Source: Burkholderia catarinensis (GTDB lineage Bacteria; Pseudomonadota; Gammaproteobacteria; Burkholderiales; Burkholderiaceae). Taken from it: DNA of 35,647 bases. A program made the translations under genes and the position numbers. The notes beneath the pieces were generated by a model. The model saw nothing but the letters and a program-made list of their open reading frames with translations, did not search any database and was not told the DNA's origin. Each line of letters begins with the position of its first letter. The stretch's first letter is position 1. The stretch is from positions 1 to 35,647 of the forward strand of contig NZ_MDEQ02000044.1 of assembly GCF_001883705.2 (NCBI RefSeq). Direction: 5' to 3'. Shown here piece by piece: positions 8,274-15,645 of the stretch.

Positions 8274-9731
8274 TCAACCCAAGTCGCTCGCGAGACGCGC
8301 CATCAGCAGTTCGGAATCCTCGCGATTAATAAGATCGTCCGGCATGCTTGCCACTATCACGCGCAACTCGAGTCGAGGCACGCCTACCTCTACAGATAGT
8401 TCACTCAGCTTCAGCAGTCTTTCCCTGACCGCGTTCAAGCCGTCCCGGTTAGTTCTGGGCAGCAACAGCCATAGACATTCTTCGTTGGTTCGGGTGAATC
8501 GGTCAGTGACACGCAACTCGCCAACCATGCGCTTAATGAGGCTATCCATGAGTTGATTGGTGTGCTGCTCACCCAGCTGCGCGAGCACCGAAGAATAATT
8601 GAAGAAGCGGAGGCCGAGCAATCCAAACGAGGGGCCACCATAGCGTGCCTGTATGTCAAGCACCCATTGAAGGAGGTAGTGGAAGAAGGCGACGTTAACC
8701 GATCCGAGCGCATCGAAACCCATGCTGCCCCGTGGGTTTGTATTAGATCCAGCACGACAGTACTGCTGACCAGCGTCCGTCAGTCGATAGTTGCACACCT
8801 CGTAAATACGTAGTTCGTTTGGATTATGCTTGCGCCCGCAATCCAAGCAGCGTGCCTGCACATCGCCATCGACAAAGAACGCGTGGCAGCTACGACAACG
8901 GTAATTCTCGATCGGACGGTCATAATCGCTTCCGATGTGCCGCAAACGTGTCAGGCAATTCGGACAATTCAGCACGCCGTGTTTGAGAAACCGGTCCTGT
9001 GGTCCGACATGGCCGCATACGAAACAATGAAGCGACGGATCGCGCGATATGGCGATCGACTTGCACTCAGGGCAAATGTCAATATAGTTCAACCGCCCCG
9101 AGCCGCACTGAACGCACAGTCGCAGACGATCCACAAGCACTTCTTCCTCAATGTAGCTCTCCTGCATCATCAGTTGAAGGATCGCTAACGCACTGCCATC
9201 TTCCCGGCCCGCCAGGGCGGTAAGCAACGGATATTCGTAGTGCTGCGGCACCTGTGTATCGCTCACCGCGCGAATCATCCGCGACGGACGCAGCCATAGC
9301 CAGCCCAACACTCGCGCCTCAACGTTCCCCTCAATCCGCCGCTCTCCGAGTGCGCGATAACGGGCGCGCCAAGTGAGCCAATCGAGCTGACCAAGATCGT
9401 CCGGCGCCGGCCCGTCACCAAGCGCCTCGCACATTGAATCCTCGTCCCGGCAACAATACGCGAGCGTCAACCCGTAGGCCGGGTGTGAGCGCAGTTCGCG
9501 AAGCGTCTCCCCAGCAACGGGGCTAGGCAGGTCTATCAGTACTACGTCGTAGTAGCACGTGTCTACAGGCAAGGCGGCGACGGATTCGAAACTATCAATG
9601 ACCTCGTTGGTGGCGATATCGGTCGCGAATCCGATGCGTGCACGTCGGGGAATATCCGGGAATGCATCCTGCGATGGCCCTTTATCGGGCGCGCTGTTGG
9701 CTCTATCTGGGTCTTCGTATCCGGCTTTCAT
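8274..9731 (-). CDS. TackOD1 zinc-ribbon protein with degenerate GGDEF domain, likely c-di-GMP sensor
   Basis: A 485-residue cytoplasmic protein, first gene of the operon. Residues about 30-110 resemble a receiver-type fold (YYDVVLIDLPSP). Residues about 130-330 match what I know of TackOD1, the thaumarchaeal output domain, with six CxxC pairs at 206/209, 220/223, 236/239, 256/259, 279/282 and 295/298, suggesting several zinc ribbons. Residues about 338-485 follow the GGDEF fold, but the catalytic signature is NEECL (416-420). The inhibitory-site motif RxxD (R407, D410) lies exactly five residues before it, as in active diguanylate cyclases. I infer a c-di-GMP-binding but non-synthesising regulator of the adjacent synthase, by analogy with PelD. 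The start ATG at 9731 has only a weak ribosome-binding site. Confidence 0.8.
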   Translation of the reverse strand: MKAGYEDPDRANSAPDKGPSQDAFPDIPRRARIGFATDIATNEVIDSFESVAALPVDTCYYDVVLIDLPSPVAGETLRELRSHPAYGLTLAYCCRDEDSMCEALGDGPAPDDLGQLDWLTWRARYRALGERRIEGNVEARVLGWLWLRPSRMIRAVSDTQVPQHYEYPLLTALAGREDGSALAILQLMMQESYIEEEVLVDRLRLCVQCGSGRLNYIDICPECKSIAISRDPSLHCFVCGHVGPQDRFLKHGVLNCPNCLTRLRHIGSDYDRPIENYRCRSCHAFFVDGDVQARCLDCGRKHNPNELRIYEVCNYRLTDAGQQYCRAGSNTNPRGSMGFDALGSVNVAFFHYLLQWVLDIQARYGGPSFGLLGLRFFNYSSVLAQLGEQHTNQLMDSLIKRMVGELRVTDRFTRTNEECLWLLLPRTNRDGLNAVRERLLKLSELSVEVGVPRLELRVIVASMPDDLINREDSELLMARLASDLG

Positions 9732-9800
9732 GGAGACGCGGCGAGTACCGTTATCAAGATAAGACTCGTATCATATAGGGACACTGCTTACCAGAGAGTT

Positions 9801-9829
9801 TATTTGAAATCAGGCCCGGGAAATGTCAA
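9801..9829 (-). promoter_or_regulatory. Candidate promoter of the polysaccharide operon
   Basis: On the minus strand a perfect -35 box TTGACA (9829-9824) is followed after 17 bp by CAAATA (9806-9801), a weak -10 box in AT-rich DNA, about 70 bp before the ATG at 9731. The surrounding 9732-9853 has no gene. No clear operator dyad was seen. Confidence 0.4.
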
Positions 9830-9853
9830 TAATGTTTCGATCGTACTAATATA

Positions 9854-10260
9854 GCGCTTTCCAATGGAACATGAGCCTGGGCGAGGGGTCTGCGCTGGCT
9901 CTTGTGTAGCGCCTTTGGCGCGTTTCCAATGCAAATGAGCCCGTTGTTGGCCCGACACGCACGGGTTGATCCTGCCTCGATTCCACGTACAGCAAGAAGT
10001 TTGATAATTTTTTGACTGTATGGAGGAAAACATGACAGAGAAGGTAGTGCCGAGACGGCAACACCACACTGACTGCGGCGATGCTCGACCGCATCCTCCA
10101 CCATGCCCACATCATCCAGATCAAAGGAGACAGCTACAGACTGAAACAGCAACGCCAAGCCGGCCACGTTTCATCATCGAAGAGGTAACAACTGGCTCAG
10201 TTTTACTTTGCGCGATCAGGCGCGAAGTGGCTCAGATTTCAAATGCGTTTGACAACGGGT
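9854..10260 (+). mobile_element. IS21-family relic with terminal repeats and deleted interior
   Basis: At the left, two imperfect direct repeats lie at 9854-9877 and 9918-9941, sharing TTTCCAATG and ATGAGCC. At the right, about 10190-10255, two repeats containing TGGCTCAG lie in opposite orientation and resemble the left ones. Multiple terminal repeats are typical of IS21 elements. Between them only the last 45 or so codons of istB remain. istA is gone. The element marks the border between the polysaccharide operon and the muconate gene cluster. Confidence 0.6.
10048..10188 (+). pseudogene. istB: C-terminal relic of IS21 helper ATPase IstB
   Basis: The frame reads TLTAAMLDRILHHAHIIQIK followed by GDSYRLKQQRQAGHV, ending at a TAA at 10186-10188. 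This is the extreme C-terminus of IstB, the AAA+ helper of IS21 transposition (the LDRLLHH..VIxIxGESYRLxxK pattern). Walker motifs and everything upstream are missing; an in-frame stop lies at 10045. Confidence 0.8.
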
Positions 10261-10587
10261 AGGACCCGGGACTCACCAAGCCTGAAAAGTTGTCAGGGGA
10301 AAAAGCTCGTGCGGTGGATGAGGCGTGAGTCAGCGGATTTCATAGGGGCCCGCAGCGAACAAGGCTGCAATAAGGCCGAATGTAGAGCTGCAACCCATCC
10401 TGTTCGTCAAAACCTCGAAAGTCTTGCGCAAAGGGGGCGTTCATGTAGACAACTTTACTTTGGTCTACGCGATTGCATTCCTCTTTCGTGCAGGCCAAGA
10501 TTGCTGTGGGCAGCAGAGAGCGATGCGGAGACAAGAAGGCCGACAGTCTAACTCTGGGCTTTTCTGCGCCGCATAGCCGCTCCCGCA
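10261..10587. other. Intergenic stretch, nothing identified
   Basis: A minus-strand open stretch of 96 codons (10340-10630) overlaps the YCII gene end and contains ECNRVDQSKVVYMNAPFAQ. I cannot assign it to a family and it has no convincing start. It may be debris of a gene broken when the IS21 element decayed. Confidence 0.3.
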
Positions 10588-10887
10588 TCAAATGAGAAAG
10601 CACTCCCCAGCCACATAGGCCTTGCGCCACCGCGTGATTTTCACCCCCTCGAAGAGCCCCGCCTTGAAGAACGGGTCCGATTCGATGAATGCCTGCGCTT
10701 CGCTTCGCATATCTGTGTCCACGACATAGAGACCGCCGCCTAAGTCCTTTCCCTCATCGTCTAGCTTCGCGCCGCAAGCGAGCAGCATGGAAGCATGCTC
10801 CGCGAGAAACTCGAGATGGTCGGGACGCGCTTTCATGCGCAGCGGCAGGCAATCGGGCTTGTCCCACGTTTCGATTACATATGGCAT
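10588..10887 (-). CDS. YCII-domain protein of the muconate cluster
   Basis: A 99-residue protein of the YCII superfamily (ferredoxin-like alpha+beta barrel, related in fold to muconolactone isomerase). Visible features are MPYVIETWDKPDCLPLRMKA, the central HLEFL, the GGGLYVVDTD strand, and the C-terminal DPFFKAGLFEGVKITRWRKA, where the family usually has DPF..AGL. It starts 14 bp after the cycloisomerase stop with a good GGAGG ribosome-binding site, so it is co-transcribed. No catC is present, so it may act on the muconolactone product, as isomerase, lactone hydrolase or dehalogenase; this is inference from position and fold only. Confidence 0.8.
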   Translation of the reverse strand: MPYVIETWDKPDCLPLRMKARPDHLEFLAEHASMLLACGAKLDDEGKDLGGGLYVVDTDMRSEAQAFIESDPFFKAGLFEGVKITRWRKAYVAGECFLI

Positions 10888-10901
10888 GTTGTGTCCTCCA
10901 G

Positions 10902-12032
10902 TCAGGCCGCGCGGCGATATTGACCGCCGTCGCGCCGGTAGTAGCCGAGTTTGTCCTCATCGATCCGCATGCCGAAGCCAGGGCCTTGCGGCACCATGAG
11001 ATGGAAATCGCGGTATTGGGGTTGCTCGATCGTGATCGAATCGGCAAACAGCAGCGGTCCGAATAGCTGGCAGCCCCAGTCGAGCTTCTGAACGGTGGCG
11101 AAAAGCTGAGCGTAAGCGGCCGTGCCAATGCCGCTTTCGAGCATCGTTCCACCAAAAAGTGAGATGCCGGCGGCCTCGGCGATCGTTGCGATCTTGAGTG
11201 TCGGCAGCATGCCGCCGTGCTTGGTCAGCTTGATCGAGAATGCGTCGGCCGCGCGGCAGCGTGCGAAATCAAGCGCGCTTTCCACGGTATCGATGGCTTC
11301 GTCGGCCATAATCGGGATCGCAAACCTTTCGGTCAGTCGGCGCATCCCTTCCAGATCCGCGCGAGGCAGCGGCTGCTCGACCACGGCGATTCCACCGGCT
11401 TCGAGCCGTTCGATCGCCCATGTGGCGACTGCCTCGTCCCAGCACTGGTTCGCATCGACATGCACGCGGGCGCGATCGCCGAGCGCGGCCTTGATGGCCA
11501 CGGCGCGCGCAACGTCGTCGCGAGGCTCGCCTTTTCCGAGCTTCACCAGAAAGAGATCGTGTTCTCGGGCCGTAAGCTTTTCTTCGGCCAGTTCGATGTC
11601 ACGCGCGGTCTCGCCGTTGCCGAGCACGAGCAGCACACGCAGACGGTCGCGCACGGCGCCGCCAAACAGCATCGAGGCCGGCGCGCCGAGACGGCGTGCC
11701 GCGAGGTCGACGCAGGCCATCTCAACCGCGGCTTTCGCGTAGTGATTGTCCTTCAGCGATGCGGTCATCTTTTGATGCAGCAGACCCAGGTCGGATGGAT
11801 TTGAGCCCATGACGGCGGGAGCGAGGTATCCGTCGATCACTGCTTTGATGGCTTCCACGGTTTCGCCGCCGTAGTGTGGGATAACAGAAGCCTCGCCGAC
11901 GCCCTCGTTGCCGTCCGCATCCCGTACGCGTACGACCACGAGGCTCTGGCTGTTGATCGTCGCCATTGCCAGTTTGTGCGGACGTACGGTGGGCAGATCG
12001 ACGATGATGGATTCGATTGAAACGATATTCAT
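10902..12032 (-). CDS. catB: Muconate cycloisomerase-like enzyme (enolase superfamily)
   Basis: A 376-residue cytoplasmic enzyme that in CatB-type relatives converts cis,cis-muconate to muconolactone in the beta-ketoadipate pathway. The N-terminal capping domain starts MNIVSIESIIVDLPTVRPHK. The barrel carries the catalytic Lys in FLVKLGKG (K164), metal ligands D193 (HVDANQ), E219 (VVEQP) and D244 (IMADEAI), the second Lys region SIKLTKHGG (268-271) and GGTMLESGIG. CatB usually has KxK at the first site; here the first Lys is replaced by Leu162, which may mean an altered substrate. The start at 12032 follows a GAAGG site; an upstream in-frame ATG at 12074 would add 14 poorly conserved residues. 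It lies in an operon with the MFS and YCII genes. It could be a chloromuconate or related cycloisomerase. Confidence 0.82.
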   Translation of the reverse strand: MNIVSIESIIVDLPTVRPHKLAMATINSQSLVVVRVRDADGNEGVGEASVIPHYGGETVEAIKAVIDGYLAPAVMGSNPSDLGLLHQKMTASLKDNHYAKAAVEMACVDLAARRLGAPASMLFGGAVRDRLRVLLVLGNGETARDIELAEEKLTAREHDLFLVKLGKGEPRDDVARAVAIKAALGDRARVHVDANQCWDEAVATWAIERLEAGGIAVVEQPLPRADLEGMRRLTERFAIPIMADEAIDTVESALDFARCRAADAFSIKLTKHGGMLPTLKIATIAEAAGISLFGGTMLESGIGTAAYAQLFATVQKLDWGCQLFGPLLFADSITIEQPQYRDFHLMVPQGPGFGMRIDEDKLGYYRRDGGQYRRAA

Positions 12033-12077
12033 GTAATCACCTTCAATGGATCTTGTGCTGCCTGCAGCATTCAACGT

Positions 12078-13445
12078 TCAGGCTGATTTCGCGCGGATGC
12101 GGCCGACGCTGACGGCGAGTGCGAGCGCGGACAGGGCCAGCATGAGTCCGATCACGGCCAGTCCACCAAAGAGGCTGCCCGTCATCGCGCCGGACCAGCC
12201 AACGATGACAGGGCTCAGAAAGCCGCCAATTGCGCCAGCGCTGCTGATGAACGCGATTCCACCTGCTTTCGCGGTAGGAGAGAGATACGCGGGGGGAATG
12301 GTCCAGAAAACAGCGAGCGCGGCCCACGTGCCGCCCGCGACAACCGACATCGAAGCCATCGTCCAGAACATGCTCGACGAAGCTAGCGGGAGCAGCATTA
12401 GGCTCGCGCTCGCCGCGAGCATCGAAACGGCAAAGTGCCAGCGGCGCTCCTGATGACGATCGGAACTACGGCCGATGAAGAAGACGGCAGCGATCGCAAC
12501 AGCGGGCGGAATCGCGGCGAGCGCGCCGATGATGGTCACGCCTACGCCGAAGTGCTTGAGAAGCGTGGGTGTCCAGAGCGAGACTGCCTGGGTGCCTGCG
12601 AGAATCGATAGGTAGGCGAGCGCGAGCAAAAGCACGTTCGGATCGCGGAACAATTGCGCGAGGGAGCGATGCTCGCCGCGCGGCGACGGAGCCTCCGATG
12701 CGAGGCGGGCGAGCAGAAAATCCCTTTCGGCACGCGAAAGCCAGCGGGCATGTTCCGGCTTGTCGTCGACGTAGAAGAAGCAGAAGAGGCCCAGGAGAAT
12801 GGCAGGCACGCCTTCGTAGATGAAGATCAACTGCCAGCCGCGCAACGCGTGCAAGCCGTCGAGCGACATCAGCCAGCCAGAGATGGGACTGCCTATGACG
12901 CCCGCTATCGACGCGCCCATTGCGAAGAACGAGGTGGCGCGCCCACGAATCTCCTTCGGCAGCCAAAAGCTGAAGTAAAGGATGATGCCCGGAAAGAACC
13001 CCGCCTCCGCCACGCCCAGTAGAAAGCGCATTACATAGAATTGGGTTGGTGTGGAAATGAACGCCATCCCGACAGAGAGCGCGCCCCAGAAAACCATGAT
13101 GCGGGTGAACGTGAGACGCGCGCCGATGCGGGCCAGCAGCAGATTGCTTGGCATCTCAAACAGAAAATAGCCGGCAAAGAACAAGCCTGCGCCAAGTCCG
13201 TAGACTACCTCGCCGAATGCGAGATCACTCATGAACTGCAGCTTGGCAAACGCGACGTTCGTGCGGTCGATCTGGGCGATCACGTAACCGATCACGGCGA
13301 GCGGCACGATGCGCCAGGCAATCCTGCGATCGAGCGCACGCGCTGCTTCCGTTGGATTCGCTGTTACAGCCGCCGCAGCAACACTGTAATCGTCGCTGGC
13401 GAGCCGGCCTTTTTGGGCCGCCAGTGTCTCCTGTGTAGTTTGCAT
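12078..13445 (-). CDS. MFS transporter, anion:cation symporter family
   Basis: A 455-residue inner-membrane carrier with about twelve predicted helices in two halves joined by a charged loop (YVDDKPEHARWLSRAERDFL). The N-terminal half shows RTNVAFAKLQFMSDL and GYFLFEMPSNLLLARIGAR, characteristic of the ACS family (phthalate, tartrate, hydroxybenzoate and glucarate carriers). The ATG at 13445 has a GAGGAG site 9 bp upstream. It is the first gene of the operon with the CatB-like enzyme, so the likely cargo is muconate or a related dicarboxylate; this is inferred from context. Confidence 0.85.
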   Translation of the reverse strand: MQTTQETLAAQKGRLASDDYSVAAAAVTANPTEAARALDRRIAWRIVPLAVIGYVIAQIDRTNVAFAKLQFMSDLAFGEVVYGLGAGLFFAGYFLFEMPSNLLLARIGARLTFTRIMVFWGALSVGMAFISTPTQFYVMRFLLGVAEAGFFPGIILYFSFWLPKEIRGRATSFFAMGASIAGVIGSPISGWLMSLDGLHALRGWQLIFIYEGVPAILLGLFCFFYVDDKPEHARWLSRAERDFLLARLASEAPSPRGEHRSLAQLFRDPNVLLLALAYLSILAGTQAVSLWTPTLLKHFGVGVTIIGALAAIPPAVAIAAVFFIGRSSDRHQERRWHFAVSMLAASASLMLLPLASSSMFWTMASMSVVAGGTWAALAVFWTIPPAYLSPTAKAGGIAFISSAGAIGGFLSPVIVGWSGAMTGSLFGGLAVIGLMLALSALALAVSVGRIRAKSA

Positions 13446-13556
13446 GGGATTCGTCTCCTCTTTGACGATTGGAGTATGTGATAGCGATTCGATTGCGTCC
13501 AATAATTAATATGCTGCTGAGTGATAAGCTATCGTGATCGTAACCGAGAATGAACC
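13446..13556. promoter_or_regulatory. Divergent promoter region of the muconate operon and its LysR gene
   Basis: A 111-bp AT-rich gap between divergent genes, the usual place for a LysR operator. It holds an imperfect dyad GATAAGCTATC (13523-13533) and a second GTGATAGC at 13478-13485 that could pair with it over a 40-bp distance. No exact -35/-10 pair stands out. Confidence 0.45.
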
Positions 13557-14480
13557 ATGGACCTTCGCTGCCTGCGCTCCTTCGTGATGCTTGCCGACAC
13601 GCTCCATTTCGGCCGTGCGGCAGAGCGGCTCCATCTCGCGCAACCCGCTTTGACGCAGCACATCCAGCGGCTCGAAAAAGAACTGGGAGTACGCCTTCTG
13701 GAGCGCGGTCCGCGCAACGTCAGCCTGACGCACGTGGGTAGTCAGTTTCTCGTCGAAGCACGTGGGGTGCTCGCCCAGGTCGAAAGGGCGGCGCTCGTGG
13801 CCATACGCGCCCAGCGCGGCGAGGTGGGCCGCATCGAGGTGAGCTATGCGAGCTCGATGGCCTACTCGGGGATCCTTCCGGCGTTGTTGAACGAGTTCGA
13901 GCGGATTGCGCCGGACGTAACCGTCGGATTGACGGAAGCGGATCAGGAGTCGCAACTCGTCCTTCTAGAGGAGGGGCGCGCGGATGTTGCACTGGTACGG
14001 CTGCCGGTGGACAATCTGCCGGCCAGCCTCTCAACGCTCACGCTGAGAAAGGAGCGCGTCGTGGTTTGCCTGCGCGAAGGGCATCGTCTTGCCGAACACC
14101 GAGTGACAATGGCCGATCTCGCAAACGAGCCGTTTCTCGCAACACACTTGAGAGAAGGGCAAGGGTTTTACGACACGGCATTGCAGTTGTGTCGCGCGGC
14201 CGGCTTCGAGCCGAGGATCGTCAGTCGCTCTCACCAGTTTGCGACGATCGTGGGCCTTGTCGCGGCGGGGCGAGGAGTTGCACTCGTACCGGAGCCAGTC
14301 AGCAAGCTGACGTTGCCGGGCGTCGTTTATGTGCCGCTCGAAAAGACGTCGCTCACCTCCGACGTTGCCGTTGCGTCTCGAGCGACCGGCAATGCGCCGG
14401 CTACACAACGCTTACTCGATCTGTGCGCCGACCTGGGCAGGCAAGCCGATCAAAAGCGGGCTCGGCCCGCTCGTCGTTGA
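13557..14480 (+). CDS. LysR-type regulator divergent from the muconate operon
   Basis: A 307-residue transcription regulator. The N-terminal winged helix-turn-helix is clear: MDLRCLRSFVMLADTLHFGR, then AAERLHLAQPALTQHIQRLE and LLERGPRNVSLTHVG. The effector-binding domain from about 90 resembles CatR/BenM-type proteins (VGRIEVSYASSMAYSGILPA, and VGLVAAGRGVALVPEPVS near the end). Being divergent from the transporter and cycloisomerase genes, it most likely activates them in response to muconate or a related inducer and represses itself. Confidence 0.88.
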   Translation: MDLRCLRSFVMLADTLHFGRAAERLHLAQPALTQHIQRLEKELGVRLLERGPRNVSLTHVGSQFLVEARGVLAQVERAALVAIRAQRGEVGRIEVSYASSMAYSGILPALLNEFERIAPDVTVGLTEADQESQLVLLEEGRADVALVRLPVDNLPASLSTLTLRKERVVVCLREGHRLAEHRVTMADLANEPFLATHLREGQGFYDTALQLCRAAGFEPRIVSRSHQFATIVGLVAAGRGVALVPEPVSKLTLPGVVYVPLEKTSLTSDVAVASRATGNAPATQRLLDLCADLGRQADQKRARPARR

Positions 14481-14482
14481 AG

Positions 14483-14591
14483 TCAGGCGCAGGCTGGTTG
14501 CTGCTGGCCGTCGAGCATGTGTCTCAGACGCGACTGGATCAGGGTGGCGGCATCATCCATGATGGTGTCGATCAGGTCCTTCACTGAGGGA
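14483..14591 (-). pseudogene. C-terminal fragment of an unidentified protein cut by the IS6 element
   Basis: On the minus strand an open frame enters from the IS6 end and reads KDLIDTIMDDAATLIQSRLR followed by HMLDGQQQPACA, stopping at 14483. It is amphipathic and helical in character. I do not recognise the family. It runs convergently into the LysR gene, 2 bp from its stop, so it is probably the tail of a real gene destroyed by the insertion or an associated deletion. Confidence 0.4.
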
Positions 14592-15424
14592 GGCATTGTC
14601 ACGTTGGCAAGGGCGGTCGAGTTAAGATGACCAGATGACAAAGACCAAATCGCTCTATCACGGTCACCGGTTCCCTGCGGCGGTCATTAGCTGCGCGGTG
14701 CGTTGGTACTTCCGGTTTCAGTTGAGCCTGCGCGACATCGAAGAGTTGCTGTTCGAGCGTGGCGTCGTGGTCAGTTATGAAACGATCCGGCGTTGGTGCG
14801 ATAAATTCGGCGCGGGCTTTGCGCATCGCGTTAAGGTTTCTCGGCGCAAACCTGGCGCGACATGGCACCTCGACGAGGTGTTCGTGACGCTGCGCGGCGA
14901 ACCCTGGCTGCTGTGGCGTGCCGTCGACCAACACGGCGTCGAACTCGATATTCTTCTCCAGAAGCGCCGCGACAAAACCGCGGCGAAACGGTTCTTCAAG
15001 CGCGTTCTTGCCTCCTGTGCCGAAGCACCGCGCAAGATTGTGACCGACCAACTACGCAGCTATCGGGCCGCGAAAGCCGAAATCGCCGAGCTGGCGAACG
15101 TCAAGCATGTATTCGTCAAAGCCAGCGCCCGGGTGAACAACCGCGCCGAAAACAGTCATCAGCCCACGCGGGAACGCGAGCGTCGAATGCGTGGTTTCCG
15201 AGTCCCTCAACGCACCCAGGCGTTCCTGTCGAGCTTCGGCCCGATCCGGCAGCACTTCACGCTGAAGAGACATTTGCTACGCGCCTCCCTTTATCGCAAT
15301 CAGCTCGCCGTGCGCTTTGTCGCATGGCGTCACTTCACTGAGCTCACCCAAGGCTCGTCCGCTTTCTGAGAGAACGGGCTCCCTCTCCGTCATTGCGTCG
15401 CGAACAACTCAACGTGACAGCGCC
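14592..15424 (+). mobile_element. IS6-family insertion sequence, 833 bp
   Basis: Terminal inverted repeats are GGCATTGTCACGTTG at 14592-14606 and, on the minus strand, GGCGCTGTCACGTTG at 15424-15410 (13 of 15 identical). It encloses one transposase gene. The 8 bp outside the ends (CTGAGGGA at the left, GTTCAGCG at the right) do not match, so there is no target duplication, as expected when an IS6 element has caused an adjacent deletion or recombined with another copy. Confidence 0.85.
14635..15369 (+). CDS. IS6-family transposase
   Basis: A 244-residue DDE transposase that moves by replicative cointegrate formation. The N-terminal part has the family pattern HRFPAAVISCAVRWYFRFQL with LSLRDIEELL and the helix-turn-helix ERGVVVSYETIRRWC. 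Catalytic residues are D80 (WHLDEVF), D138 (IVTDQLRSY) and E172 (NNRAENSHQPTR), followed by RRMRGFR. Length and motifs are complete, so the gene looks functional. Confidence 0.93.
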   Translation: MTKTKSLYHGHRFPAAVISCAVRWYFRFQLSLRDIEELLFERGVVVSYETIRRWCDKFGAGFAHRVKVSRRKPGATWHLDEVFVTLRGEPWLLWRAVDQHGVELDILLQKRRDKTAAKRFFKRVLASCAEAPRKIVTDQLRSYRAAKAEIAELANVKHVFVKASARVNNRAENSHQPTRERERRMRGFRVPQRTQAFLSSFGPIRQHFTLKRHLLRASLYRNQLAVRFVAWRHFTELTQGSSAF

Positions 15425-15614
15425 GTTCAGCGACGTGGTCGACCTGACGACATTCCATACCGACATGCGCGACCTGCCGTTGTTCATGCAGGTGCGCGAC
15501 CGCTACCTCGATGCGCACCCGAAGCCGGCGTGGACGGCGGTCGGCGCGCACATGCTGGGCGGTTCGCCCGGTTATATCGTCGAGATCAAGGCGGTGGCCG
15601 TGCTGGCGGACTGA
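15425..15614 (+). pseudogene. Rid-family (YjgF/UK114) protein, N-terminus lost to the IS6 element
   Basis: The frame entering from the IS6 right end reads DVVDLTTFHTDMRDLPLFMQ, then HPKPAWTAVGAHMLGG and VEIKAVAVLAD to the stop at 15614. This is the C-terminal half of a Rid-superfamily protein (the PAWTAVG and VEI.A.A motifs near the end). The first half is missing at the IS junction. Rid proteins deaminate reactive enamines/imines, or act in catabolic pathways when encoded beside degradative genes. Any start inside the IS would add foreign residues; it is probably non-functional. Confidence 0.8.
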
Positions 15615-15645
15615 TCGCGGCGTCGCATTGCCGTCCGGCGCCCGC

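Noticed and set aside
10340..10630. 96-codon minus-strand frame downstream of the YCII gene
   Set aside because: Overlaps the YCII gene end, no clear ribosome-binding site, family not recognised; kept only as a note in the intergenic entry.
13478..13533. GATAGC/GCTATC pair as a LysR operator for the muconate operon
   Set aside because: The 40-bp spacing is too wide for a standard LysR dyad; reported only as part of the promoter region.
14599..15051. 150-codon minus-strand frame inside the IS6 element
   Set aside because: Antisense to the well-supported transposase; common shadow in IS6 elements.
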